From Galaxea fascicularis (Eukaryota; Cnidaria; Anthozoa; Scleractinia; Euphylliidae): 64,000 bases of DNA. The notes under the pieces were generated by a model. The model saw only the letters and a list, made by a program, of their open reading frames with translations, was not told the origin of the DNA and searched no databases. Numbering within the stretch: the stretch's first letter is position 1; every line of letters begins with the position of its first letter. The position numbers were made by a program, and so were the translations under genes. The stretch lies in contig OX419336.1 of NCBI GenBank assembly GCA_948470475.1, positions 7,283,671 to 7,347,670 of the forward strand, read 5' to 3'. Shown here one piece after another: positions 1-11,401 of the stretch.

Positions 1-265
1 TGTTTGCTGAGAGTGCTCATTCTTGCGGGCCCAGAAAACCTTGTTCTTGTCATTCTTATTCAACATTTTTCAGCAGAATGCAGGATATGTGTCACACGGA
101 CACACAATTCGCCCTGACGAAAGGCTAACGCTCGAAACGTCAGCCTTTAGAATCCCTGTACGGAGGTCAATTAACATTTATCAACTCTGTTGATAAAACC
201 AAATTTTTGTGTACAAATCCGCCATCGACGCAGCACCACAGTTTCTTTAGAAACTGCTTCCTCTA
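1..265 (+). mobile_element. Penelope-like element 3'-tail remnant
   Basis: This stretch matches the tail segments found again near 38.4-38.6 kb and 62.1-63.3 kb. The shared order is a hammerhead-like core, a conserved block ending in CCCTGTACGG, a GTTGATAAAACCAAATTT block and a CAGCACCACAGTTTC block. The related copies at 62-64 kb are joined to GIY-YIG coding remnants, so the family is assigned to Penelope-like retroelements by association. No protein-coding part is seen here. The left boundary may lie outside the window. Confidence 0.55.
104..155 (+). ncRNA. Hammerhead-ribozyme-like motif (family A, diverged copy)
   Basis: The core strings of a type I hammerhead appear in order: CTGACGA (114-120), a stem-II segment with a TAAC loop, GAAA (134-137) and a GTC cleavage triplet (139-141). 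The outer stem I can form from ATTC (before the core) and GAAT (after it). This copy has mismatches in stem II and inner stem I compared with the copy at 63,262-63,314, so it is probably weakened. Stem III is only the self-complementary ACGT, which would need a dimer. Confidence 0.5.
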
Positions 266-460
266 ATTCTTTATGGCCTCTTTTTCCGTCCAGTTGAAGC
301 ACCGTAAAAGTAATCATACAACATTTGTTACAAGAAAAGATGTAAATTGCCCATAAATTTCATCTGCCTCGAAAGGAAATTGCTGCTAGAGGTAAAGTTA
401 TTTTATATTAAAGATCGAAGTGATACCTAGTCTCTTGCAAAGAAACGCCAAGCTTTTACG

Positions 461-512
461 ATGACTTCCCTTAACTCTTCAGCACGTTTGGCTCAGTTTA
501 TGCAGCAAAAAG
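461..512 (+). other. Candidate 5' coding exon (17 codons, phase 1)
   Basis: ATG at 461 opens 17 codons and ends at a good donor (AAAAAG then gtaaga). The phase-1 end would join in frame to the acceptor at 11,401 before the bHLH coding region, but the intron would be about 10.9 kb. It could equally belong to no gene. A competing candidate first exon ends at 5,813. Confidence 0.2.
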
Positions 513-1639
513 GTAAGATACGTAGGTAAGTAAATTATAATGACTGTCTGTAATGTGGCTGTGAGTGTCTATAATATAAACGATTTCCTGATTTTAAAAC
601 CACCATTGACCAGCGATAACGGCTAAGGCTAAAGATTACGAGGGAGAATGATCTGAATCAAATTCTACCGTTGCATTGTGTCCCAAACGATTATTCGTAA
701 TTAAAGTTACACTTTACCTGATCGATGTCTGTTGCTACCATAGCATCTAAGACTAAGTGTACAAGCGAAAAAAAACGTTCATTGCGAGGAAACTAAAAAC
801 CAAAAGGATCGGATGAGTAAAGGACTTAAGTCCAGTTGTTCCCACAAGGATACTCCGGGATAAAATAATCCGAAATAGTTTCCCAGAAGGAATATAATGG
901 AACCATCCCCTTGACCGATTACCAGTACAAAGGATCCAACGACACGGGTGAAATATTTTATCACCAAGCTAAATGCAACGCGTCATCCTGGGAACGACGT
1001 TAGCAACGCGTCACCAGTTGCTAAGTGATAAGGTGTCTGACCGCCGGAGACCTGGAGAGAGTTTGTAGCTCTTCCGACGGCGCGGTCTGGCCTCTGCTTT
1101 TTCTGGGTTTTGCTTTAGACCATGCCGGATCAGGACCTGACCAATGAAAGCCGAGAAAGAATGTGCTTTGTTCATGAACTGATAACCATTTAGCCCAGTA
1201 TGTTGCCATATATTCCGTTCATAAAATCTTCTGTACTGACCTCGACTCCTTTAAGCCCCTTGATGTCGTCTCACAATTTACGTTGCAATTAATCGTCTCG
1301 TCTATTTTTCGTACCAAATACCATTGCCTCTACATATACGGTTATATCTTCCAGGTGCAGTGAATGTGGCGAACAAAATGTGGGTGTACCTTATCGCTTG
1401 CCAGAAACCATTGCCTGGATCAAACAAACTGAATAAGGTCATACTTTGTCTATATGGCAACATGGAAACAACATGGCCAAATGGTTGGCTTTCCCAGACG
1501 GTTTGGTACCAATTAGTATGCTGGATATATTCCAGTAAGAATAGTGATTGACCTTTCGATGATGCCAGTAGTTGGCATCTCCTCAAAATTTCTTTAATGA
1601 CTAATTAAAAGCAGCACGTGAACGCCTTGTTTTGTGGAC

Positions 1640-1850
1640 TATGTACAGGCGCGCATTTCTCGAAACTCCCGAAACTTTATGGGTGCACTTCGGGTGACAT
1701 AATTGCCATTTTATCCTAAAAACGAAGACGTTTCCAGGCATGAAATTTTGCAACAAATTTTCCTTTTCGTATATTGAAATCATAGTGAAAGACCAGTTTT
1801 TTGGACTAACCGGGTGGCAGTTTTACAAATAGCTTTTCGGGCCCAGGCTT
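1640..1850 (-). mobile_element. MITE-like repeat, copy 1 (TTTCTCGAAA family)
   Basis: Reverse-complement similarity to 53,510-53,752. Shared blocks include the TTTCTCGAAA / CCCGAAACTTT end, the segment with AAACGTCTTCGTTTTTA, and GCAAAATTTCAT followed by CCTGGAAACG. Both copies are non-coding. Class II non-autonomous origin is inferred from the size and inverted end motifs. Confidence 0.45.
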
Positions 1851-2374
1851 GAAAGACCTGTCATTAATTCTTCCAAGACCTATCTAGATTCTTCTAGCAT
1901 TGGAACTGTGTCTGTCTGCAGCACATTTATTCCTGGGTCTTGGTTACAGTCAAAAAAACGTCATCAAATTCATTTATAGGACGGTCTGCTTTGACAAGGT
2001 CTGTTTCACTACGAGATCACCTTTCTTGGCATGCCGGTGACTTTTGAGAAACTGCCAGAACGCCTTATCACTGCAGAAACTCAGTACCTTGTGATCAATG
2101 TTTAGTTTATGATTTACACCACGCTTAATCTGCAGTCTGTACCATTGGACGAGAGGTCTCCAGGTGTTCCTGACAGTTTGGGCATAACGAACACAATTGG
2201 AAAAGGCAAACAACCTTTAAATTTTAGAGCCCTTTCGATTCGTTACTTCCTACAACAGCAACGAGGCATTCGCATTGTGGTTAAATCCATTTGACACGTA
2301 TGCCACTCGGTGCGAATCGGAGAATCGCTGAAATCGAAGAACAGTGTGCACGGTAAAATGTACACGGTTTTTCC

Positions 2375-2610
2375 TGTTGTAGTTTATACATTGGATGGTG
2401 TAAACCTCGCGTTTTAATTGGTCTAGACGAGTTTGCGATTACAGTTAATACAATGGACGGTGTAAACCTCGTGTTTTGCGATTATAGTTAATACAATGGA
2501 CGGTATAAACCTCGCGTTTTGATTGGCCTAAACGAGTTTGTGATTACAGTTAATACATTGGACGGTGTAAACCTCGCGTTTTGATTGGCCTAGACGAGTT
2601 TGCAATTAAA
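2375..2610. repeat. 62-bp tandem repeat, four units
   Basis: The phrase GGACGGTGTAAACCTCG recurs at about 2,393, 2,455, 2,498 and 2,560. Spacings are 62, 43 and 62 bp, so the third interval has a 19-bp deletion. Each full unit contains GTTTTGATTGG and GACGAGTTTG. Non-coding minisatellite. Confidence 0.8.
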
Positions 2611-2765
2611 GTATAGACGCAAGATTGATGCCATTAATCAAGGAAAGCAATGTATAAATGATATAAGGTATAATAAAAGAATCAGATTCTATTTGGAAGC
2701 GCATGTGTACTCTGATGACACACGGAGGAAGTCAAAACATCAAAGCAGCTAGTAGTGTGCCTCTT

Positions 2766-3074
2766 TGTTATTAGAGAGATTAAGCATGACGTTTACGCCA
2801 AACGGCAAACGTCGGAGTGAAATTAGGGTTTTGCCAAAAATGTAAGAACCGTGCTTGATATTAGCTCATTTCTCTCCTGTTAGCTCCAGATATAAAGCAA
2901 TTTCTCAAAGGAACAAGACAAGTTAAAATGAGAGAATTTTCACGCTTTTATGATGAGCAGGAGCCTGCCGTTTGCCGTTTGCCGTTGGCCGTGAACGTCA
3001 TGCTTAATCTCTCTATTACCACTGATAACGCACGGATGACGCTAAACGGTTTGGCGTCATCCGTGCGTTATCAG
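2766..3074. repeat. Inverted repeat with terminal 53-bp palindrome
   Basis: The segment 2,766-2,811 (GAGAGATTAAGCATGACGTTT core) is inverted at about 2,976-3,022. Immediately after it, 3,022-3,074 forms a nearly perfect 53-bp palindrome (arms starting CTGATAACGCACGGATGACGC). Likely a foldback or MITE remnant; no coding content. Confidence 0.65.
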
Positions 3075-3800
3075 GATGCACTGACACGAACTGCCAAATG
3101 GTATCTCTTTGTTAAATAATGGTATTGCTTGCGATTCTCCAAATCTAATACTTTTTTCAGTCGATTCTACGATACTAAGACTGCCCTTTGCAATTATACG
3201 ATTTTTCGTACTGAAAAAATTATTCCTCTATCTGTCAGGCTCAAAGGAAAAGAGCATTCTGCGGGGCGCTCTGCTCTGAAGAATGACGAAATGAAATTTC
3301 AAAAGCATGAATGTCCCTAATCGCAAACCACAACAAAAGACAGAGACAGTCTCGACTTTTATTTCATTTTAAATCAGTGATGCGAAAACAATTTTACCCT
3401 AAACGTTTCAAACTAAATATTTCGGATTTACAAATCAAAATAATTACACAGTTTCTGAAGAAGCAAGCTTTCATAAAGCAAATTTTCTGATCTGGGAATT
3501 TTTATTAACTAAAATTCTCTTTGTCGCCCCTTCTTTCATCATGTGCCTGAAATATTAATGAGTTCTTTGGATTCTCTGTAAGTTCTCTTCATCTCGTTGA
3601 GAAGAGCATTTCCTTCAACGTCAGGTTAATATTTCTAAGTCGCTTTTAGTTCAGTGCTCTTTCTTCAGTGTTCTTCCTTTTCTCTAAGAGTCTTCCTAAT
3701 ATTTATGATATTAAATTGAAGTGTTCTGCAGTTCAAAACTATGACAGTATCCCATAATTCATTCGAATGGTACGACTCCCACAATCACTAAATCTCAATT

Positions 3801-3890
3801 AGCTTCATCACTCATTTGGTAGACAGCTGAACTCGGTATCGCAGAGGTGCTGGGTTTAATCCCCGTTAAAGCCTGAATTTCTTTAAAGCT
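3801..3890 (+). mobile_element. tRNA-derived SINE fragment
   Basis: A degenerate tRNA-like B-box region (GGGTTTAATCCCCGTT) is followed by GCCTGAATTTCTTTAAAGC, the post-tRNA tail seen in better copies at 14.5 and 19.0 kb. It is too diverged to be a functional tRNA gene. Confidence 0.5.
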
Positions 3891-5700
3891 TTTTTTTGGC
3901 GGCTTCTCAAAGGGAGTACATAACAGTTATTGTTGCGCATGCTTTAAATTACAGCTTTCATAGGTGGATGTGGCAAGAATACTTTTAATTTCGAAAAAGG
4001 TGTTTCTCTTGGAAATAAGTTACAAACGTTTGTGTGGGCGTTTAGTAAGAGAAGCCACACACCCATAGAAACCCCTGCAGAGGCTATAACTTGAGCGAAC
4101 AGCGCATAATTCAATCCTGCTTTCCCACAGTCTCAGATGATTGCACCCTTTAATTAAGAAATAAACGAATTTCTGGGACAACCAACGAATCCCTTTTAGC
4201 GAATGTCTTCTCTGGTCACCTTTATGGTTTCAAAAACGTGGATTCAGATGAGGAAAAAAAGGGGAGTTGTGTTTCTTTTGCAAAATGCCACCTCGATATT
4301 TTGCAATACTGGAACATTAATCGCTTGTCTTTCATGATGAGCAAATATGCCTTTCCAAGGCCATAAAATGAAATGCAATCGTGACAAACATCTGAACGGA
4401 TTGAGCACAATTAGAAGTTTGAAATGCAAGATGTAAACAATGATGTCATGTTAACCGCTCACTAATCGTCTGCTTCCATAGCGGAAGAGAGGATCAAACG
4501 GAGAACTGGGCTCCACTCTCGTGGTGAAAACCTTTAGAGGGAATGGTAACATGATAATTAACTCCAGAAGCAAAGCTATAACACCGGCAGCGGTCGAGTA
4601 AGGCGCCTGTAAGAGTCTTGTTGATATAATCAGTCACGTTTTTAGCTGTTTCCTGTGAGGAAAGTGACTGCATTTGGGGTAGGTTCTCGAAGAAATAATA
4701 GTAGTGAGAAAAATTGCGCAGGCAGCGCAATGTATTAACTTGAATGTTAAACTTAACGGCAGCAAAACTAGGACACAAGATCCTTCAGAAGGTTATTTGA
4801 GGGACTTAAGATTATCTTCAGGCCAAGTGGTTTTAAACATCCACATAGAAGACGCGTCAATTTGTTTCTGTTTCCACGTTAATTTTAATCTATGTTTCTA
4901 AAAGGAAAAGCTTTATCTGTATTGCCTTGTTCCTTACAAGGTTGACGCGTGTTAGACTTTACAGTATTCTTAATCGGTAGCACGTTCATTCACAGCTGTG
5001 CCAGGAAACTTCATTTGAGACGTAAATAAGATGTGTTTATCCAGCGTTACCCGCCGACCAAGATGGGGATGAGATTACCCGCCACGCGTCGTTTGAAAGG
5101 CTCTATATTACGTTTTATTAGATTTTTCCCTGTTCATGTTCTTGTCTGGAAGAAGATGGGGCATGTTTCAAAGTAAAATGTGGAGGTATAATGTGCCGAA
5201 ACATGAAAGCATGCAACAATGTAGGAGGTATTTTCCGATCGGCATCAGTAAAACAAGACGCCCTCCTCAAGGATAGGAAGTCCCGCGCACAGCTGAACTG
5301 GTCGTGTTTATGCTCTACATCGTAAATTAATGGACTTTCTCGGATTTTTACTGGTTAAAACTTATCTCCTTCTTCAAAGCTTTGACAGGTTTTAAAGAAA
5401 ATAATTATCGGCTTGCAAATGCTTTGACTCCCGCCAGAAATATTGAATCAAAGGGGTCATAAAACGTGAAGATTTTTGTGAAATGCCACGCCCATCTTAT
5501 GCCCTGTCCCCTCTCAGGAGAAGCGATGTTCAGATGCTATAAGAATCCTCTCTTTCAGCAAACACTATTGTAAAGTCATTCAAATAGCTTTTGGAACGGT
5601 GAGGAAATAAGTGGAAATTATTTTTTTCCCGCGTTGCTCTTACTTTTCTACGTCATTTTCTTCACAACTGGTAGTGTAAACATAACTCTTTGCAGTTGTA
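3891..5700. other. Non-coding stretch, nothing recognised
   Basis: AT-rich sequence with only short overlapping frames (for example around 4,222-4,901) that match no family I know. No RNA gene or clear repeat structure was seen. Confidence 0.45.
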
Positions 5701-5803
5701 ACTTTATTCTGTCTGACGAATTAGTCTTTCAGTGGTTGTTCGCTTCAAATCAGTACTACAAGTTTCAATAAGGATAATAGGAAAGAGACGGCTGAAAGAT
5801 TGC

Positions 5804-5813
5804 ATGGAAAAAG
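5804..5813 (+). other. Candidate first coding exon of the bHLH gene
   Basis: A possible 5' exon ends ATGGAAAAAG before a strong donor (gtaagt at 5,814). It supplies three codons plus one base. Joined to the acceptor at 11,401 it reads in frame as MEKAMECF and on into the bHLH protein. Phase agreement and donor strength are seen; linkage to the bHLH gene is inferred. Confidence 0.35.
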
Positions 5814-5819
5814 GTAAGT

Positions 5820-7340
5820 GAAAGGGCAGTAGGTTTTCTAATGAAAGGGAAGAACAATTATTTTACGAAACTGCGAGGCTTTATTAACCTACGATTGTGA
5901 ACTAACCTATTTTTTGGAATCACCACTGTTGGTGATTCTAACATTCTAGTTGTAGAAGCATATGTCATAGAAACATTTAATTTTTGTGAGGTATACGCTC
6001 CCTATAGATAGATTTTAATTCGTTGACTCGAAACTTAATACAAACAACTTCTTCGTTTTTCCTTCTTTCTTCTCTTGGTCTTTGTAATCATGAGAGGCTG
6101 AGTTGGAAATGCAAGGTGTATGCTTGAAATACTGTTCACCGCATAAGAGACCTGATTTTAGGCCGAATGCTTTTTTTCTATACCCGGCTGTGTAGTTCAC
6201 AACAGTTCCAAAAGGTTTTAACGCACAATTCCTGTATTACGAAAGAACCACCCTCAAAGAGGTCAACGAAGTCACCATTTCTCCAAAATATGACACATCA
6301 CACGATCTTCGTCGAGCGTCGATCGAAAAATATGCTCTGATCACACATTTTTCAGTGAAAAGTACCAACTCTAGAGCTTTAAATTTGGTTGTAAATAACT
6401 CTGATGATTTATTTTTTCCAACATCTTCACATTCAGGTTGAGTTGTTCGATTTTATTTACATTCCGCGCCAACCTGCTTTTTCTGTTATCAAAACTGAGT
6501 ATATCAAATGGCAGCTAAAAACCTATATCCTTCCAAAATAATCACTCACACAACCTTATCACTCCAAAGCAAGATTTATTGGCAACGAAAAAGCTCATTT
6601 TATCTGCGCTAAAACCCGAAAAGCAGATTTTTGTATTTAGTAATTGTTTTCAAGACAATGTGGGCCAATCAAACAAATGGGCTCGCTACACAGAAACAAT
6701 ACGAAAATAATACCTTCACTCTTGAAGAAACATCGTTCGTGCGCCTTTCCGTGACCTCCAGTGAACTAAAAAACCGTCTTCATTGTGGTCTAGTTGATAA
6801 TTCTGACCATCGGTAAGAAACTTGACTTCATTAATTAATTCATAACAACTAGAGTCTTGAGGCCTAAAGCTCGAGAGGCCCGTAAATAAACTTGTTGGTC
6901 CTTGTGCACAGTGTTGGAATTACCGCCGCACTGAACTCTTTACAAGACTGCTGCAGTTATGTGTCAGATGAAGCAGAGATTTTCTTGTGAAAATATATTT
7001 AGGCGTGTTGGGTATCCTGTATTCTCGACTAGCACCGGGTGTTGTAATCAAGGGATTGATATTTCTGCAGTCCTCAAAGGTTTTTACCTGTCATTTCATC
7101 ATTGACGACTATGATACATCAAATTCCGACCAGTAATTAGTAATTAAATTAAAAAAATAGCAAAATGTTTCGCATCGCACCTTGAGCCCCGTTTACACGT
7201 TATAACATTGTTATCTGACTCTTCCAACTTTTGTTTTATAACCGTTGTTGAACGCATGGCCTAACGTAGTTTATTGTATCTCTCACTGACAGTTAGTACG
7301 CGCGCTGTGTTCAGCGCGCCCGATAAACCTCAGAGACATA
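5820..7340. other. Possible intron or intergenic sequence
   Basis: No gene recognised. If the 5,804 exon belongs to the bHLH gene, this is the start of its 5.6-kb first intron. Reading frames are short and unsupported. Confidence 0.4.
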
Positions 7341-7342
7341 AT

Positions 7343-7513
7343 AAATATCTTACTAACCTCGATTTTTTGGTCCGTGCTGTAAGTTAAGGATCCTCGTCTT
7401 TTCCCTTTGATTCATCTGGCCCGCGCCCTTCACGCTTGGGCCATAAGCTAACGGGAAAAACTCGCTGCGTAACTTACAGTGCGGACCTCGAACTCGGTTA
7501 GTAAGAGGTATTT
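7343..7513. repeat. Foldback element, about 60-bp arms
   Basis: Left arm 7,343-7,405 (AAATATCTTACTAACCTCGA ... TTTTCCC) is the imperfect reverse complement of right arm 7,453-7,513 (GGGAAAAA ... TTAGTAAGAGGTATTT). The loop is about 47 bp. A GC-rich mini-hairpin lies just upstream at about 7,299-7,320. MITE-like; non-coding. Confidence 0.6.
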
Positions 7514-9197
7514 AACATTGCTACTATTAAAAGTTGGCCTAAAAGGTTTAAACGACAGCAAAACATTCGTCCAAGAAAAAATGTTGGTCAAATGTCTTAA
7601 GGGTGCTAAACAATTTTTTGTTGAACCAACAAAATGTTCAGTACAACAAACAATGCCAGAACGTGAAGCTGGGCTTTAGACCAGGTTTCAGAAACATTTT
7701 TGTTGAAGGAATGTTTAGCTTTCTCTTAAGCATTTTGGCCAACCTGTGGCAAAAACGAAATGACGTGAATCAAACGATTCAAACGGCTGATTATCATGTA
7801 AATGTTAGTGGTGTCATGTAAAACTATGTTAGAGTTTCCAGCCGTGGCTGAAGTATCATCGTTTCAATATTCATTAGAAGGTAAAATTGGAAGAGAGACT
7901 TCAACCTGAATTTAATTAGTTATAGGGATCGAATAGGTAATGATTACACAGTTGGCTGAGACTAGATAACTGTAAATCTTTCGGGGGCATTTCGGAAAAT
8001 CGCTCCCTGGGCATTGTTTTTAAAGAAACCCTCAAAAAACCTTCCGTAACGATTCAATTGAGCGCCTGCGGTACGCTTATTTACTTTCGGTAGCTCATAG
8101 GAGGGCGCTTATTTCGTTTTTTACAAACGGCCGAATGTAAAAAAAAATACGACATTTTAATAACAAAATAGGAAACAAATAACAGGAACTGTAATGGTAA
8201 CAATACAGTCAATGCACAGAAGTCACATGTCTTCAAATCGTCAGTGTCGGCATCCGACACAGCTTCCACGTCCAAAGGAATTTAGTGTGCTCTCACATGG
8301 AAATTACAACCAAGAAACTAAGAACAAGACGACCTTTAATTTGTTAATGTGACATGGGATCGATGTGAGCTATTAAAGAAATTGAAACAGCAGGGCGCCG
8401 CTTATTAGGATAGTTTGTGCTAGTTATAATAGGGGCGCTTATTAACAAAAACACATTCAAAGTGAAGGTGGGGCGGGGGGTGGGGGGCGCTTATTAGAAA
8501 GGAGGTGCTTGTTGGAAGGAGAGCGCTAATTACTGGAAAGCTAATGAAATATAAAATCCGAAAATGCTGTCGTTGGTACGCGAGCGCATCCAAACGTTCC
8601 ACCGAAAAAGTGGCAATGCTTGCTCAACCGAATTAATACCCTTGCGTTTTATACTGTACAATATCAATCAGGAGATAATAGTCGATCAATCACATTGTAA
8701 CGCTTTTTAAATATTTCGATTTGATGCTAAGAAAATCAAGTGTAAAGTAAACTAATAAAATGTTTTGTCCATACAGGTTTCGAGCTTGGACGCCATGGAA
8801 AAGAAATATTTCCATTTTGTAAAAACCTCAAATACTTTGGTGCGGTAATGTGTGATTCTTTAAGATCGAGATCAGTTATAATTCGTTCGACTGAAGGGAA
8901 TACATGCAAAAACAAACCCCGTGTTTTTAGCCTTCCATTTGCACAGTTCTCAAATGTCAACGAAGTTCATGTTAAAGCGGTTACATCGCCGACCAATAGA
9001 GGACAACCAAGGAACCTCCCGATGAGAACGGGAAGCCCCAAAGAAACATTATCAAGTCCCACTGATAAATATTACGTTTGTCGTCTTTCGTGGCACAGTT
9101 TTTTATAAGCTTATTGGAGTTTGAATTTGCGATTGTTTAATTCATCACCCACAAATCAATATATGAGAATCAGGTGTATATGGAATAAATCGTACAA

Positions 9198-9360
9198 GTC
9201 CTGAATTTTTTCAGGCTTCTTTACGCAGTGAAATGCAAGATATTTTGCATCTTATGGGAACTCGGAAAAAATCCGAGCTCCAGATGGGATTTGAACCCAC
9301 GACCCTCCGAGATCTAGTACGGATACTCTAACCACTGAGCTACTGCAGACTCTTGTGGCG
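9198..9360 (-). mobile_element. tRNA-derived SINE, rearranged copy
   Basis: On the minus strand, TAGCTCAGTGG (A box) and GGTTCAAATCC (B box) lie at tRNA-like spacing in 9,285-9,353, followed by a GAGCTCGGATTTTTTCCGAG hairpin. Next to it, in the opposite orientation (9,198-9,225), is the CTGAATTTTTTCAGG tail hairpin of the other SINE copies. The mosaic layout argues against a working tRNA gene. Confidence 0.6.
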
Positions 9361-9382
9361 AGCACGAGTGAAATGTGGCTAT

Positions 9383-9525
9383 AGACTACGACTGCATCAC
9401 GCAGTCACATAGTCCAATTTTACCATATATGACTCCTAACTGCATCGCGCAGTCACATTGAAGCATATCAACCATACATGACTCTTAACTGCATCGCGCA
9501 GTCACATTAAAGCATGTCAGAGATG
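9383..9525. repeat. 49-bp tandem repeat with internal palindrome, three units
   Basis: ACTGCATCGCGCAGT, itself a short palindrome, recurs at about 9,391, 9,439 and 9,488 (spacing 48-49 bp) with shared flanks (CACATT ... AAGCATRTCA). It directly abuts the SINE at 9,360. Confidence 0.75.
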
Positions 9526-10580
9526 CAACCAACCAACCACCCAAGCGAGTCGTACAAGATGTGATCTGTGATCTGTGTTCACAACTGCCAGGATCAATCT
9601 TCATTTCAAATCAATATATATGAGCCAAAACTACAATTGGAAAGAGAACCTTTGTTGTTGTTTAGTCTCAGAGATCTTCCGTGGAAAACAATTATAAGCG
9701 CGGGATCATTATGATACACTATTAGCAATTTTTCAGCAGTTCTTATAAAAGTTCTAACTTCGAAATTCATTCACACAGACTGATTGGATTTTTATCTCTA
9801 TTTTATAAATTTTATGTAAAGAAGAAATAGGTATATACCCATTCCGCTTACCTCTACTATTACATAGTTAAACAAATGTAAAAAAATCTCTATACAGTTT
9901 CTTTAGTGCTCGACAAGAACATAAAAATTGTAACCATTTCACTCGAACGCAGGCAGCATAAATATTTTTTTTGTGGTTAAACAAACGTGTCTATTTCACA
10001 GGTTTCGGTTTGGGGTGATTTGTTTGTATTTGAGTGGGGTAACGCTAAAAGGTCTAAAAGGTATAATGTAAACAGTTCACTTGATTCTTAATTGCGGCTT
10101 ATTTTACAAAGAAACAACGCAAAATTATTGCATCTCATCGTATAAACACCGGTTAGTGTGACATAGTTCAATTGCTACCAGTATTTGATATCCTGCACAG
10201 CTGCTTGGGTGGAGCGTATTTCGTAAGGACTATTCCGGTAAAAAAAAATGACCCCTTTATTTACCCAGGACAGTCAGATATTTAGCACAAAGGTTAGTAG
10301 GGCCAAGCAAATACATGGAACAAATAACTCAAATAAACGGCATAACATGATTTGAATCCCGACTGGCCGAAGGCAAACCAGTTGGTTATTTACAAGGATG
10401 TCGACCGAGGAGACTACCCAGAAAAAACCAGCTAGTCACGTGACGTAAGAGCTTGGACTTGAAGATGGCCTCCGAAATGGAAATGGTGGCAGAAGAAAAG
10501 CTGACCGACCAAAGACATGGGAAAGGGAATAGATTACAAAACGTAAGCAACAAGGGGCAGGCCCTAATCTTGTACGGGAA
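9526..10580. other. AT-rich non-coding stretch
   Basis: No gene recognised. A short open frame with ATG at about 10,465 runs about 36 codons to a stop; it may be the 5' end of the transposase-like fragment that follows, but it matches nothing specific. Confidence 0.4.
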
Positions 10581-10589
10581 TTAAATACG

Positions 10590-10763
10590 GAAAATTCCGA
10601 GGCTTTCCCTCAAATTCACAGTCTGGATAGAAAGTCCTTCGAAACAATTCTGGCCATGTTTGAGCCTTTAATAAAGAAGCAGAACACACACATACAACAC
10701 TTCACTGACTACACCACCGGCTACTATCTTGAAGTTCAAACTCTTATGTTACGTGATTCCTGA
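10590..10763 (+). pseudogene. Possible PIF/Harbinger-type transposase fragment
   Basis: A 57-codon open stretch contains SFETILAMFEPLIKKQNTHI, which resembles the segment before the first catalytic block of PIF/Harbinger nucleases (typically F..LL..V.PLI..KDT..R). The downstream catalytic DDE part is absent. The family call rests on remembered similarity to one short block and is uncertain. Confidence 0.35.
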
Positions 10764-10830
10764 GTCCATGCAATTTTATCGGATGATCGATTAGCCTGGC
10801 TCAGCCAGATTCTCATGATTGCCGTACACG

Positions 10831-10990
10831 GTGAGGAATTTGCTTCGCGAGGCAAAAATATCAAACAAGTGTGATATTTTCCCCACGGCCTCGCGAGGCG
10901 AATTTCTCACCGAAAATTCGTCGCACACGTGAGGAAACGGCTGAGCTGACTGCCTCGCGAGGAATTTTGCTCAGTTCTTTCTATCACGTG
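10831..10990. promoter_or_regulatory. Hairpin cluster with CTCGCGAG palindromes and CACGTG boxes
   Basis: About 410-570 bp upstream of the bHLH coding region. Arms at 10,831-10,853 and 10,887-10,910 pair imperfectly, enclosing a second AAAATATC/GATATTTT stem. CCTCGCGAGG occurs at 10,889-10,898 and 10,953-10,962, with a half-variant near 10,844. CACGTG E-boxes lie at about 10,925 and 10,985. A regulatory role is inferred; the block could also be a repeat remnant. Confidence 0.35.
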
Positions 10991-11401
10991 TGCGGCGGGC
11001 TTAAGAATACGTAGTACGAGACCATTTGATAAAACTGGTGCCAGTTAACCCATGTTACTCAAAAGTGATTTCATCACTTTTGTCAACAATCGTAGGTCGT
11101 TCGCTGGCATTTTGTACCGCTTTTGGTGAGGGGGTGGGGGTGGGGGGAGGAGAAATGGAGGACTGGTTGGGCTATAGCCTTTTTGCTTGGGTTGATTTTT
11201 TAAGGTTCGCAAACACACGACAAATGGAGGAGCATTTACCGGTACAGGCCGCTGATGCTTGTTTATCTTGGCCAGATATTTTAGCCCTAACACTTTAAAA
11301 TGGTCTCCGCGGTCCCAGGCTTAGCGCAAAATGCAGGATAAGTGTTTTCCGTCTTGTGACCAAACGTTCTCCTAACCAGATCTCTTAATATTTATTTTCA
11401 G

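Larger units (their letters stand above)
266..2340. other. Mostly unassigned non-coding stretch
   Basis: No recognisable gene. Short reading frames around 1,302-1,586 overlap on both strands and match no family I know. One MITE-like copy lies at about 1,640-1,850, and a possible first exon at 461-512 is described separately. Confidence 0.5.

Noticed and set aside
1302..1586. Overlapping 75- and 94-codon frames on both strands
   Set aside because: No recognisable motif or splice context; both strands being open suggests chance.
2375..2610. A CRISPR array
   Set aside because: Units of 62 bp repeat along their full length without unique spacers, in an animal genome; it is a minisatellite.
9285..9353. 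A second functional tRNA gene on the minus strand
   Set aside because: It is part of a SINE-type repeat with mosaic flanks, and no proper acceptor stem was seen.
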